From Algoriphagus sediminis (lineage in GTDB: Bacteria > Bacteroidota > Bacteroidia > Cytophagales > Cyclobacteriaceae), in the NCBI RefSeq assembly GCF_030403435.1, contig NZ_JAUEPH010000007.1, positions 62,001 through 126,000 of the forward strand: DNA of 64,000 bases. Reading direction: 5' to 3'. Below, one piece after another: positions 1-8,497 of this stretch (position 1 is its first letter; each line of letters starts with the position of its first letter). The position numbers and the translations under genes are program-made. A model generated the notes under the pieces. It was given only the letters and a program-made list of their open reading frames with translations, was not told where the DNA came from and did no database searches.

Positions 1-1
1 C

Positions 2-508
2 CAGTTGGATCCTTATTCAAATTTAATCAGGCAGACTTTTGAAGGAATGGCTGCGATACTTGGCGGAGTAAACTCGCTTTGGATTAAGGCTGAAATAGGA
101 AACAGAAATCAACAGCTTTTTGAAAGAATGGCAATCAATGTATCTACCATCCTGAGAGACGAAAGTCAATTGGGTAAAGTGATGGATCCATCTGCAGGGT
201 CATATTTTATTTCAAAACTTACCGAGGACATTAAGGAAAAGGTTTTGGATTCCTTGAAGAGTTTAGAGCAAAATGGTGGATGGCTTTCCTCTTTCGAAAA
301 GGGAATTCTTCAAAGTGAAATTCGTGAAACTCGCGAGCAAATCCAGAAAAAAGTGCTTGATGGAGAATTAACCAAGGTTGGAGGTAATAAGTATTTGCTT
401 CCTTCTCAAGCTAATTCACCACAGGAATTGGAAGATTTTGAAGAGACCCAACTTCAACTCAAGCCTTCCAGAGCGAGCTATTTGGTAGAAAATAAAAAAG
501 AATCATGA
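2..508 (+). CDS. mutA: Methylmalonyl-CoA mutase small (beta) subunit, C-terminal part; 5' end outside window
   Basis: The reading frame is open from the window edge, so only the last 168 residues are present. They match the end of the catalytic barrel of acyl-CoA mutases, including a '[10 protein letters not shown]' segment equivalent to the conserved 'DPxxGS' of the large subunit. No cobalamin-binding domain follows; the protein ends about 90 residues after the barrel. This fits the B12-free small subunit that pairs with the catalytic large subunit. Its stop overlaps the start of the next gene (ATGA), so the two are translationally coupled. Role: structural partner in isomerising (R)-methylmalonyl-CoA and succinyl-CoA in propionate/succinate metabolism. 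A TTG at position 5 is internal, not the start. Confidence 0.85.
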   Translation, partial: QLDPYSNLIRQTFEGMAAILGGVNSLWIKAEIGNRNQQLFERMAINVSTILRDESQLGKVMDPSAGSYFISKLTEDIKEKVLDSLKSLEQNGGWLSSFEKGILQSEIRETREQIQKKVLDGELTKVGGNKYLLPSQANSPQELEDFEETQLQLKPSRASYLVENKKES

Positions 509-2616
509 GACCTAATCTAGGAAAATGGCAAAAAGCGGCCACAAGCAAAAACCCAGAACCTGAGGTCTGGACAGCTCCTGAAGGGATTGAGGTACCATCC
601 ATTTTTGGAGCGCAAAAGGAAGAAGCAATGCATGAAGGATATATTTCCGGAAAGCCACCTTATTTGCGTGGTCCATATAGCACCATGTATAGTCTTCGGC
701 CATGGACCATCCGTCAGTACGCCGGGTTTTCCACTGCTGAGGAGTCTAATGCTTTCTATCGTAGGAATCTTGCCGCTGGGCAAAAGGGACTTTCTGTTGC
801 CTTTGACCTGGCGACGCATAGAGGTTATGATTCGGATCATCCGAGAGTAGTTGGGGATGTGGGAAAAGCCGGTGTTGCCATAGACTCGGTGGAAGACATG
901 AAGATTCTTTTTGATCAAATCCCTTTAGATCAGATGTCGGTTTCCATGACTATGAACGGAGCAGTAATCCCTGTTCTCGCGTTTTACATTGTGGCAGCAG
1001 AGGAGCAGGGGGTAAGTGCAGAGAAGCTGAGTGGAACCATTCAGAATGATATTCTTAAAGAGTTCATGGTTCGTAACACTTACATTTATCCTCCTCAGCC
1101 TTCGATGAGGATCATTGCTGATATTTTTGAGTACACGGCTCAGAACATGCCTAAATTTAATTCTATATCAATTTCTGGTTACCACATGCAGGAAGCAGGA
1201 GCAACTGCAGATTTGGAGTTGGCTTACACACTTGCAGACGGACTAGAATATTTAAGGACTGGAATCCAGGCAGGTCTTGATATAGATAACTTTGCCCCGA
1301 GGCTTTCTTTTTTCTGGGGAATAGGAATGAATTACTTTATGGAGGTCGCTAAGCTTAGGGCAGGAAGGTTGCTTTGGGCCAAAATCGTAAAAAGCTTCAA
1401 TCCAAAGAATGAAAAATCCATGGCTCTCAGAACGCATTCCCAGACATCTGGATGGTCTCTGACAGAGCAGGATCCTTTTAATAATGTGACGAGGACTGCA
1501 GTAGAAGCTTTGGCTGCTACCATGGGACATACCCAATCTTTACATACCAACTCTCTGGACGAGGCGGTTGCGCTTCCAACAGATTTTTCTGCCAGAATTG
1601 CGAGAAATACGCAAATCATTATGCAGGAGGAAATGGGAATTACCAAAGTGGTAGATCCCTGGGGTGGGTCGAAATACGTTGAATATTTGACTGATCAACT
1701 CGTGGAGAAAGCCTGGTCCCTAATCCAGGAAGTGGAGGACCTAGGAGGGATGGCAAAGGCAATTGAAGCTGGTATTCCGAAGCTTAGAATTGAGGAGGCT
1801 GCAGCTAAAAAGCAGGCCAGAATTGATAGTGGGAAAGATATTATCGTTGGGGTAAATATGTTTCAGGTTGAGGATGAGGATGAGATTGAAATCCGGGAGG
1901 TGGATAACCAAACGGTAAGAACTGATCAAATCAAACGCCTTGAAAAGCTAAAGTCTGAAAGGGATTCAGGAGAGGTGAAAAAGGCTTTGGATGAAATTGA
2001 GGCTGGAGCGAGGAGTGGAGAAGGAAATTTATTGGCTTTGGCAGTTTCTGCAGCCAGAAAAAGGGCTACTTTAGGAGAGATATCAAAGGCAATGGAGAAT
2101 GTATTTGGTCGGCACAAGGCTGTGACCCAGACCATTTCAGGAGTTTACGCATCGGAAGTGAAAAATCAGGATTCATTTAAAAGAGCAACCGAGCTTTCTG
2201 ATCAGTTTGCAGAGACTGAAGGAAGAAGACCCAGAATCATGGTGGCAAAAATGGGTCAGGATGGACATGATCGGGGAGCAAAGGTCATTGCAACAGGATT
2301 TGCTGATTTGGGTTTTGATGTCGATATCGGACCTCTTTTTCAAACTCCAGAAGAAGTAGCAAGGCAGGCGATTGAGAATGATGTCCATATCGTTGGAGCT
2401 TCCTCTTTAGCTGCTGGTCATAAGACCTTGGTTCCTCAACTGATTGAGGAGTTGGAGAAACTTGGCCGGGACGATATCATGGTCGTGGCAGGTGGAGTTA
2501 TTCCTCCAAAGGATTACGATTTCCTTTATGATTCCGGAGTATCAGCCGTTTTTGGACCGGGAACGGTTCTCTCCGAAGCAGCTATTCAGATTTTAGAGAA
2601 ACTGATTAAGAAATAA
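505..2616 (+). CDS. mutB: Methylmalonyl-CoA mutase large (alpha) subunit, adenosylcobalamin-dependent
   Basis: This 703-residue protein has the full two-domain layout: a substrate-binding TIM barrel (about 1-560) and a C-terminal cobalamin-binding Rossmann domain (about 570-703). The cobalt-ligating motif 'DGHDRG' is intact, with His588 as the lower ligand. The N-terminal '[11 protein letters not shown]' stretch forms part of the CoA channel in this family. It converts methylmalonyl-CoA to succinyl-CoA by a radical mechanism in the cytosol. The start ATG overlaps the stop of the small subunit, forming one operon. A perfect palindromic terminator follows directly. The length is normal for a single large subunit, and no MeaB-type chaperone gene is visible in the window. 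Confidence 0.96.
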   Translation: MRPNLGKWQKAATSKNPEPEVWTAPEGIEVPSIFGAQKEEAMHEGYISGKPPYLRGPYSTMYSLRPWTIRQYAGFSTAEESNAFYRRNLAAGQKGLSVAFDLATHRGYDSDHPRVVGDVGKAGVAIDSVEDMKILFDQIPLDQMSVSMTMNGAVIPVLAFYIVAAEEQGVSAEKLSGTIQNDILKEFMVRNTYIYPPQPSMRIIADIFEYTAQNMPKFNSISISGYHMQEAGATADLELAYTLADGLEYLRTGIQAGLDIDNFAPRLSFFWGIGMNYFMEVAKLRAGRLLWAKIVKSFNPKNEKSMALRTHSQTSGWSLTEQDPFNNVTRTAVEALAATMGHTQSLHTNSLDEAVALPTDFSARIARNTQIIMQEEMGITKVVDPWGGSKYVEYLTDQLVEKAWSLIQEVEDLGGMAKAIEAGIPKLRIEEAAAKKQARIDSGKDIIVGVNMFQVEDEDEIEIREVDNQTVRTDQIKRLEKLKSERDSGEVKKALDEIEAGARSGEGNLLALAVSAARKRATLGEISKAMENVFGRHKAVTQTISGVYASEVKNQDSFKRATELSDQFAETEGRRPRIMVAKMGQDGHDRGAKVIATGFADLGFDVDIGPLFQTPEEVARQAIENDVHIVGASSLAAGHKTLVPQLIEELEKLGRDDIMVVAGGVIPPKDYDFLYDSGVSAVFGPGTVLSEAAIQILEKLIKK

Positions 2617-2617
2617 A

Positions 2618-2650
2618 AAAAGGCCATTTGATATCAAATGGCCTTTTCCT
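2618..2650. terminator. Bidirectional rho-independent terminator between converging genes
   Basis: A perfect 24-base palindrome (2621-2644) is extended by flanking A and T runs to about 30 bases. It sits directly after the mutase stop and just before the stop of the opposing SDR gene. The symmetrical A-tract/stem/T-tract layout can stop transcription from both sides. Confidence 0.85.
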
Positions 2651-2663
2651 GTTTATCTGTTTT

Positions 2664-3533
2664 TTACCCTTTTGGACCGTCCCATTCAGAAATACCCATT
2701 CCTTCAAGTCCCGCCTTTCGAATAGGTTCAGTGGCATCATTCATAGCTTGAAAACCAAAATCTAAACCTGCAATGGTTCGAATAGGCCTTTCACCAGCAG
2801 GGGAATTGATCAAATCTTCAAAGATCTTCACTACCACCATAGGATCTGTCGGGGCATTTTCATCTTCGAAGAGGCTTTTGACCTGACCTTCGAATCCAGC
2901 AAAGAACTCTCCCACATGCTGATATGCCTGAGCGATCTCCTGATCTTCCCCATACACCATTGCACCAAAGAAATTGGTGTCAAATGGTCCCGGTTCAACT
3001 AAAACTACATCAATGCCCAGCGGGGATAGCTCGTACCTCATGGCCTCACTCATACCCTCCAGACCCCATTTGCTGGCATGATAAACTCCGAATCCAGGAA
3101 ATGCACCCCTTCCTGCAGTGGAGCTGACCTGAATGATAAGGCCTGATTTTTTTGCTCTCATTTTAGGTAAAACTGCATTGGCAACTCTAGCGGTCCCTAC
3201 GATATTTAAATCCAGCTGATCTAAAATTTGCTTTGAAGTAAAGGCTTCCAAAGGACCGCCAAAACCACGTCCGGCATTGTTAATCAAAACGTCCACCTCA
3301 TCGATGTGATTAATGGCGTTTTTTACAGACTCATCAGAAACTACATCTAGTTCAATTACCTCTATTGAGTACCCATTGTCTTTGGCAAAAGATTCAAGCT
3401 CCTTAGCCTTCTCTGAATTACTTCCTTTCACATTTCGCATAGTAGCATAAATGTGGTGTCCTTTCTCAGCCAAATATTTAGCCGCATCAAAACCGAAACC
3501 GGAGCTACATCCGGTAATCAAAATTTTCTTCAT
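2664..3533 (-). CDS. Short-chain dehydrogenase/reductase (SDR)
   Basis: This is a classical SDR of about 289 residues. It has an N-terminal nucleotide-binding 'TGCSSGFG' glycine motif right after the start, an 'NNAG' motif that stabilises the central sheet, and a catalytic 'YHASK' Tyr-x3-Lys. I chose the ATG at 3533 because the Rossmann fold begins at the next residue ('KKILITG'); an upstream in-frame ATG at 3560 would add nine residues of no recognisable structure. The substrate cannot be told from sequence; the C-terminal region is typical of oxidoreductases acting on alcohols or ketones of small lipids or sugars. It converges on the mutase operon and shares its terminator. Confidence 0.85.
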   Translation of the reverse strand: MKKILITGCSSGFGFDAAKYLAEKGHHIYATMRNVKGSNSEKAKELESFAKDNGYSIEVIELDVVSDESVKNAINHIDEVDVLINNAGRGFGGPLEAFTSKQILDQLDLNIVGTARVANAVLPKMRAKKSGLIIQVSSTAGRGAFPGFGVYHASKWGLEGMSEAMRYELSPLGIDVVLVEPGPFDTNFFGAMVYGEDQEIAQAYQHVGEFFAGFEGQVKSLFEDENAPTDPMVVVKIFEDLINSPAGERPIRTIAGLDFGFQAMNDATEPIRKAGLEGMGISEWDGPKG

Positions 3534-3621
3534 GTTAAAAAGATTATGGTTGTCCCGCATAAAATAATAACGGACTTCTATAAAAACTTATAGACCGGAA
3601 TAGTTCAATTCTGAGGTTAAA

Positions 3622-4038
3622 TCAGAGCTCAATTATGATATGCATGTTCTCTGCTAATTTGAACCGACAATCCTCAAACTTTGGGGGGCCAAATGTGGTG
3701 CTTGGATTATTAGAAAACCCATACTTTTCAGTAGGAATAGGAACCAGTTTTCCCACATCTAGTTTTCCGTTTTCATTTTCATCCTGATAAAGGCTCACTG
3801 CATATTCTCCGGCTTCCAGCCCATCAAAGACAGCGAAGAATTCTTCAGATTCTATGGGAATATGTCGTCCCTTAAAACAGTCCTCCAGAAACTGCTCCTC
3901 TTTATTCATGATGCAAATACTCATATGCCCCTTTGCCTCTTTTATGTTCCTAACTTCAATAGTGAGGCTAAATTGATCTTGTGCCAAAGCCGAAAAGGTG
4001 GATAAAAAGATTATTAGAATCAGCGGAAGTTTTTTCAT
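3622..4038 (-). CDS. DUF2141 domain secreted protein
   Basis: The 138-residue protein has a signal peptide (residues 1-19, ending 'SALA') and a DUF2141 domain covering the rest. Diagnostic features are the 'GEYAVSLYQDENENGKLD' block, a 'P.PTEKYGFSNNP' block and the closing 'GPPKFEDCRF'. The family is a small beta-sandwich exported to the periplasm or surface; its function is unknown. The acidic 'DENENGKLD' stretch could bind a metal, which is inference. It stands alone between two other minus-strand genes with short gaps (31 bp to the next). Confidence 0.85.
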   Translation of the reverse strand: MKKLPLILIIFLSTFSALAQDQFSLTIEVRNIKEAKGHMSICIMNKEEQFLEDCFKGRHIPIESEEFFAVFDGLEAGEYAVSLYQDENENGKLDVGKLVPIPTEKYGFSNNPSTTFGPPKFEDCRFKLAENMHIIIEL

Positions 4039-4069
4039 ATTACTAGATAGAAATCTCTTGACTAAGAAC

Positions 4070-4513
4070 TTATTGAGAAGGGAGCATATTTCGAATTGCC
4101 GCTATTTTCCATTCTTTTTCAAGTTTTTGGACCAGAAAAGCACTCCACATTTTTCTGACCACTATCTCTTCATTGATGATTTCATACTTGGCATCGACAA
4201 GAGCAACATCCTTAGACAGGAATCTTATTTTTTCCACAGTAAGTTTCCTTTCACCAGGGTTTGATGTGGAACTACGAAGCATACCTTGGACAGATTCCTC
4301 TTTACCACTTCTCCAGTTTCCTGAGGAGACAAGCTGATCAATATCTTCCGTTAAAATTTTATCTAGAAGAACTGTATCCATGCTCTCACGAGCTTTAGAA
4401 TATTGGCTGATTAAATGAATGATATCGCTGGATTCTGATTTTTCTTTATCGCTTATTTGGCCGAAGGCAAATGAGCTTAGAAGGAAGAAAAACAGGAGTA
4501 GAGAATGTTTCAT
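4070..4513 (-). CDS. Secreted NTF2-like / SnoaL-like (DUF4440-type) domain protein
   Basis: This 147-residue protein has a signal peptide (about 1-18, ending 'AFG'). The mature part has the alpha-helix then curved-sheet pattern of the NTF2/SnoaL superfamily: a helix of the 'DIIHLISQYSKAREsmD' type followed by strands ending 'EKEWKIAAIRNML'. That tail is characteristic of DUF4440/SgcJ-like proteins. Members are ligand-binding or enzymatic cone folds with very diverse roles, so no reaction is proposed. It lies downstream of the ferredoxin terminator and is probably transcribed alone or with the DUF2141 gene. Confidence 0.7.
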   Translation of the reverse strand: MKHSLLLFFFLLSSFAFGQISDKEKSESSDIIHLISQYSKARESMDTVLLDKILTEDIDQLVSSGNWRSGKEESVQGMLRSSTSNPGERKLTVEKIRFLSKDVALVDAKYEIINEEIVVRKMWSAFLVQKLEKEWKIAAIRNMLPSQ

Positions 4514-4528
4514 ATAACCAAAATAGCA

Positions 4529-4556
4529 AATAAAAAGCCATCCTTAAGATGGCTTT
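4529..4556 (-). terminator. Rho-independent terminator downstream of the ferredoxin gene
   Basis: Read on the minus strand, a nine-base-pair stem (AAAGCCATC paired with GATGGCTTT, 4534-4556) with a five-base loop is followed by a T-rich run. It begins six bases after the ferredoxin stop. Confidence 0.8.
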
Positions 4557-4561
4557 GATAT

Positions 4562-4882
4562 TTATTGGTCTTCCCCTCTGAGCTTGATCACTGCTCCCTC
4601 GAGCATATCGCTTACCCGAATTTGGCATGCCAACCGTGACGTATCGAAGAATTCAGGAAGATTTTCCAGCTGATCCAATTCAGCATCGGTCGCTTCCCCA
4701 AGCTCAGCATCTCCTTCCAGAATTTCGCAGTGGCAAGTTGCACAAAGAGCCATACCTCCGCAGGTAGCCAGGATGGGATATTCAAGTGCCTTGAGCATTT
4801 CCATAAGGCTAAGGCCCATATCGGTAGGAGCTTCATGCTCTACCCGATTTCCTTCTTGATCTTCAACGGTGAATTTTACCAT
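4562..4882 (-). CDS. fdx: [2Fe-2S] ferredoxin, adrenodoxin type
   Basis: This 106-residue protein has the plant/adrenodoxin ferredoxin fold. Its four cluster ligands are spaced C41-x5-C47-x2-C50 ... C86. The 'CGGMALCATCHC' loop and the late Cys in 'RLACQI' match the vertebrate/ISC subtype rather than the chloroplast subtype. It is a soluble one-electron carrier. It lies 15 bases downstream of a ferredoxin-NADP reductase gene on the same strand, so the reductase probably feeds it electrons from NADPH; the acceptor is not encoded nearby. A clear terminator follows. It lacks the HscA/HscB neighbours of the ISC operon. Confidence 0.92.
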   Translation of the reverse strand: MVKFTVEDQEGNRVEHEAPTDMGLSLMEMLKALEYPILATCGGMALCATCHCEILEGDAELGEATDAELDQLENLPEFFDTSRLACQIRVSDMLEGAVIKLRGEDQ

Positions 4883-4897
4883 GGCGCAAAAATAGTA

Positions 4898-5914
4898 TTA
4901 AAATGCATTTACGCCATTTACTGTGGTGTATTTGAAGCTCAGTTTCTGATCAGGATACACATATTTAAAGGCTGAATGCATCATGATGGCGGCTTCGTGG
5001 AAACCACAAAGTATTAATTTGAGCTTACCGGGATAAGTATTGATATCTCCGATGGCATAGATTCTTTCCACTCCAGTAGAGTAATCTCTGGTATCCACCT
5101 CGATTGCGTTCTTATCTATACTTAAACCCCATTCCGCGATAGGTCCTAATTTTGGGCTCAGGCCAAATAATGGGATCAAATAATCTGTATCAATCTCGGT
5201 AAGTTCTTTCTGCTTATTTTGTAGTACCACACGATCAAGATGACCATTTCCAGAGATCTCCTTGAGATTAGAAGAAAGGATTAAGTCAATCTTTCCTTCC
5301 TGAGCTAAGTCAAAAACTTTTGAAGCTGAATCCGGAGCGCCGCGGAATGTTTCATTTCTGTGTACTAGAGTAACTCTCTCGGCTACATCAGCAAGAAAAA
5401 TGGTCCAATCCAAGGCGGAATCACCACCACCGGCTAGAACCACTCGCTTGTTTCTGAACTTTTCAGGATCTTTCACCATGTAGGTTATCCCCTTGCCTTC
5501 AAATTTTTCAAGGTTTTCCAAGGCTGGCTTTCTAGGCTCGAAACATCCTAAACCACCGGCAATGATTATTACTTGGGCATGAACTTTTGTTTTGTCACTG
5601 GTGGTGACAATGAATGAACCATCTTCTTGTCTATCAAGATGATCTACTCGCTCTCCCAGGGTGAATGTAGGCTTAAAAGGTTTTGCCTGATCCATTAGAT
5701 TATCTACCAATTCCTGAGCATTGATTTCAGGATATCCGGGGATGTCATAAATGGGCTTCTGAGGATAGATTTCAGAAAGCTGTCCACCCACCTGTGGCAA
5801 GGCATCGATGAGGTGACAGCGCATTTTAAGAAGTCCTGCTTCGAATACTGCAAATAGACCTACAGGTCCGGCTCCGATGATGCAAAGGTCAGTAGTAATC
5901 ATATTCTTTTTCAT
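4898..5914 (-). CDS. Ferredoxin--NADP(+) reductase, thioredoxin-reductase-like type
   Basis: The 338-residue flavoprotein has an FAD-binding 'GAGPVG' (residues 14-19) and a second nucleotide-binding motif 'AGGGDSALDW' in the NADPH domain. The redox-active CxxC of thioredoxin reductases is absent from the NADPH domain, which identifies the YumC-like ferredoxin reductase subfamily. It transfers electrons between NADPH and ferredoxin in the cytosol. The partner ferredoxin gene follows 15 bases downstream, and a MarR-family regulator lies 65 bases upstream on the same strand, so the three may form one redox-responsive operon. Confidence 0.9.
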   Translation of the reverse strand: MKKNMITTDLCIIGAGPVGLFAVFEAGLLKMRCHLIDALPQVGGQLSEIYPQKPIYDIPGYPEINAQELVDNLMDQAKPFKPTFTLGERVDHLDRQEDGSFIVTTSDKTKVHAQVIIIAGGLGCFEPRKPALENLEKFEGKGITYMVKDPEKFRNKRVVLAGGGDSALDWTIFLADVAERVTLVHRNETFRGAPDSASKVFDLAQEGKIDLILSSNLKEISGNGHLDRVVLQNKQKELTEIDTDYLIPLFGLSPKLGPIAEWGLSIDKNAIEVDTRDYSTGVERIYAIGDINTYPGKLKLILCGFHEAAIMMHSAFKYVYPDQKLSFKYTTVNGVNAF

Positions 5915-5979
5915 TTAAGAGAAAAACAGTCAAGTTTTCTTTTTGTTCGCTTAATTATAATTAGTGCACGAATTAAATT

Positions 5980-6426
5980 TTATTCAATTTTTTCGCCTCC
6001 CAAATTCATATAAATCGTATCGAGAATTCTTTTAAATTCATCGAAATCCTCCGCATCCAGATTCTCCCAGGCCTTTTCCCTGATTTCTAAAATCTGCGGT
6101 TTTAAATCTCTTACCTTACTCACTCCCGATTTGGTCAGATGAAGTTGAAAACTTCTTCTGTCCTGGGGATGAGGAACCCTCTCCACATATTCTTTTTTGC
6201 AAAGCAAATCCAGAATTCGGGTGAGTGTAGGATGATCTTTGAACACTAGGTTTGCCAGCTGAGTTTGACTCATGGGGCCATTTTCAGAAAGATTCTTCAG
6301 CACAATCCACTGGTCCACGGTGACATCAAATTCCCCGGATTTGAACCTCTGTTGGGCATACTGCTTTACTTTTCTGGCCGTGCGGTCAAGCAAAAAGGAA
6401 TATTTGGCAAACTGCTCTTGTGTCAT
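5980..6426 (-). CDS. MarR-family transcriptional regulator
   Basis: The 148-residue protein has the MarR winged-helix layout: an N-terminal dimerisation helix, a helix-turn-helix around residues 50-75 ('GPMSQTQLANLVFKDHPTLT'), a wing with 'DRRSFQLHLTKSG', and a C-terminal dimerisation helix. Such dimers bind palindromes and are released by small phenolic ligands or oxidants. A perfect seven-base inverted repeat lies 35 bases upstream of its start, a plausible autoregulatory operator. The downstream reductase/ferredoxin pair is the most likely regulated function, which is inferred from position. Confidence 0.9.
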   Translation of the reverse strand: MTQEQFAKYSFLLDRTARKVKQYAQQRFKSGEFDVTVDQWIVLKNLSENGPMSQTQLANLVFKDHPTLTRILDLLCKKEYVERVPHPQDRRSFQLHLTKSGVSKVRDLKPQILEIREKAWENLDAEDFDEFKRILDTIYMNLGGEKIE

Positions 6427-6460
6427 ACAAATAATTAGTACAACAAATATATAAAAAATG

Positions 6461-6477
6461 TTTATCAGAATGATAAA
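6461..6477. promoter_or_regulatory. Candidate MarR operator palindrome
   Basis: TTTATCA and TGATAAA form a perfect inverted repeat with a three-base spacer. It sits in the 74-base gap between the MarR gene and the ABC transporter ATPase gene, upstream of marR. Size and symmetry fit MarR-family operators; the assignment rests on position only. Confidence 0.5.
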
Positions 6478-6500
6478 TTGAAGATCTAGGTCTTCACCTT

Positions 6501-7463
6501 TTAGTCTTTGATATCATCGATCAAAGCTCGAATGGAACGAAAGGTTTTACCTTGATGGCTAATTTTGAATGGGTCTTTTTCCACGAAAATGGTATCTGCA
6601 ACCTTCTTTAAATTAGCCTTAGTAAGAGCCTTCTCTACCCAAAATTTCAAAGATTCCGGACCCTGAACATTGATTTCAAGTTTTTCTGAGGGAAAAACAA
6701 TTTTTCCCTTTTCAAGATCAAAGTGGAAAGATTCCCCAGGGATCAGCTTTTTTATTTGCCCAGCTATAATCAAGTCCTCAGGAGGTCCTTGGATCATTTG
6801 ATCCTGAGAAATAAGAAGCCAAAACTCCTGAGCGGATTCAATTGCCAATTCAATATTATGGGTCACCACGAGCACTGCTCTACCTTCTTTCATTGCCAAT
6901 TCGTATAGAAGAGCCATAATTTCATGCCTTCCTAGCAGGTCCAGATGAGCGGTGGGTTCATCGAGGATGAGGATTGGGCTTTCCTGTGCCAAGGCTCTGG
7001 CAATCATGGCTTTTTGCCTCTGCCCATCACTTAGCTCAGAAATCCTCTCTTTACGAAGTTCCTGAATTTTGGTGAGGGTAAGGGCTTTGTCCACAGCCTG
7101 ATAATCTTCCTGGGAAAGGCGTCCGTGCCATCGCAGGTGAGGAGTTCTTCCCAAAGCAACTAGTTGTTCGACTGTGAGATTTCCGGGCATAGAATATTCC
7201 GTCAAAACAACCGAGATTTCCTTTGCAATTTCTTCTTTAGAAAGCTCATTGAGATTTCGGTTTCCTAGCAAAATCTCACCTGAAACTGGCGAAAGTTGAC
7301 CTAGTAATCCCTTTATCAAGGTAGATTTTCCAATTCCATTTCTACCTAACAGACAGGTGAGTTGGTTTTTCTTTAGCTCAAAGCTCAAGCCTGAAATGAC
7401 TTTTTTCTGGCCTGACTTTCGTGGATAACCTAGGTGAATATTTTTTGCTTCCAGCACTTCCAT
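6501..7463 (-). CDS. FecE/BtuD-type ABC transporter ATP-binding protein
   Basis: The 320-residue ATPase has Walker A 'GRNGIGKST' (about 40-48), signature 'LSDGQRQK', Walker B 'ILILDEPT' and the H-loop 'VVTHN'. The usual family length is about 250-260 residues. Here an extra ~80-residue C-terminal tail follows the nucleotide-binding domain and resembles tails seen in Bacteroidota FecE-like proteins; its role is unknown. It powers import through the FecCD-type permease encoded five bases upstream in the same operon. Substrate is probably a ferric siderophore, haem or cobalamin; no riboswitch was found to decide. Confidence 0.88.
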   Translation of the reverse strand: MEVLEAKNIHLGYPRKSGQKKVISGLSFELKKNQLTCLLGRNGIGKSTLIKGLLGQLSPVSGEILLGNRNLNELSKEEIAKEISVVLTEYSMPGNLTVEQLVALGRTPHLRWHGRLSQEDYQAVDKALTLTKIQELRKERISELSDGQRQKAMIARALAQESPILILDEPTAHLDLLGRHEIMALLYELAMKEGRAVLVVTHNIELAIESAQEFWLLISQDQMIQGPPEDLIIAGQIKKLIPGESFHFDLEKGKIVFPSEKLEINVQGPESLKFWVEKALTKANLKKVADTIFVEKDPFKISHQGKTFRSIRALIDDIKD

Positions 7464-7468
7464 TCGTC

Positions 7469-8497
7469 CTAAAATTCTTTGCTGAAATTTTTTCGAATCA
7501 CCAGACCGATGACGACTGGGGCACCTATTAAAGAAGTGACTGCATTTATGGGTAAGGACTCAGCCATACCCGGCAACTGGCTGACCGTGTCACAAAGCAA
7601 AAGCAAAAGAGCACCGGTAATGGAAGATGCGACAAAAAGCACTTTATGATCTGCGGTTTTCCAAACTATTCTAGCCAAATGAGGAACTGCAATTCCGACA
7701 AATGCGATAGGGCCACAAAAGGCCGTAATACTCCCCGCCAAAATTCCTGTGCTGATTATCATTAGCCATCTTAATCTGATGGGGTCTATACCCATACTTT
7801 GCGCATAGCGCTCACCGAGCAGCATACCATTGTAGGCTTTTACGGAGGTAATCACCGGAATAAGCCCAAGGGCGAGCATACCAGAAAGTGCATATACTTG
7901 TGCCCAACTCATACCCCCAAGCGATCCCATACCCCAAATCGTAAAGAGCTTAAGTGCTTCTGCTCCGGCAAAATAAGACAAGACTGAAATGATCGCCGAA
8001 ACTCCTGCACCGAACATTAAGCCTACTATCAGTAAGGTCATACCATCTTTCACTCTCCAAGCGACCAGGCTAACCAATAAAAGAACCAAGGCCCCACCAA
8101 GACTTCCTGCAATGACAATGGACCAGGGACTAAAAACAGCTCCATCCGACATCATTCCAAAAGCCGAACCTAGAAGCATCAGGAAAGCCACACCCAATCC
8201 TGCGCCTGAACTGATTCCCAAAACATAAGGGCCAGCTAAAGGATTTCTGAAAAAAGTTTGCATTTGAAGCCCACTGACTGATAAACCAATTCCTGCCAAG
8301 ATAGCCACCAAAGCTTTCGGAAAACGGAAATTCAATACAATTTGGCGAGTAGATTCTTTTTCCCAATCATTTGATATCAAACCTGAGATTATTTCTGAAA
8401 AGGGAATGGAAATAGAACCATAGCTGATATTCAAAAGGAACCCGAATAGTAAAATCACGATTCCACCGAAAAAAAGCCATAGAGTGGATCTAGTCAT
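7469..8497 (-). CDS. FecCD/BtuC-family ABC transporter permease
   Basis: This 342-residue inner-membrane protein shows about ten hydrophobic segments. It has the family's 'FRFPKALVAILAGIGLSVSG' entry motif and the 'NPLAGPYVLGISSGAGLG' loop that contacts the ATPase. It forms the homodimeric channel for import of metal chelates or cobalamin. The start overlaps the stop of the substrate-binding protein by eight bases and the ATPase follows five bases downstream, giving a compact three-gene operon. Confidence 0.93.
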   Translation of the reverse strand: MTRSTLWLFFGGIVILLFGFLLNISYGSISIPFSEIISGLISNDWEKESTRQIVLNFRFPKALVAILAGIGLSVSGLQMQTFFRNPLAGPYVLGISSGAGLGVAFLMLLGSAFGMMSDGAVFSPWSIVIAGSLGGALVLLLVSLVAWRVKDGMTLLIVGLMFGAGVSAIISVLSYFAGAEALKLFTIWGMGSLGGMSWAQVYALSGMLALGLIPVITSVKAYNGMLLGERYAQSMGIDPIRLRWLMIISTGILAGSITAFCGPIAFVGIAVPHLARIVWKTADHKVLFVASSITGALLLLLCDTVSQLPGMAESLPINAVTSLIGAPVVIGLVIRKNFSKEF

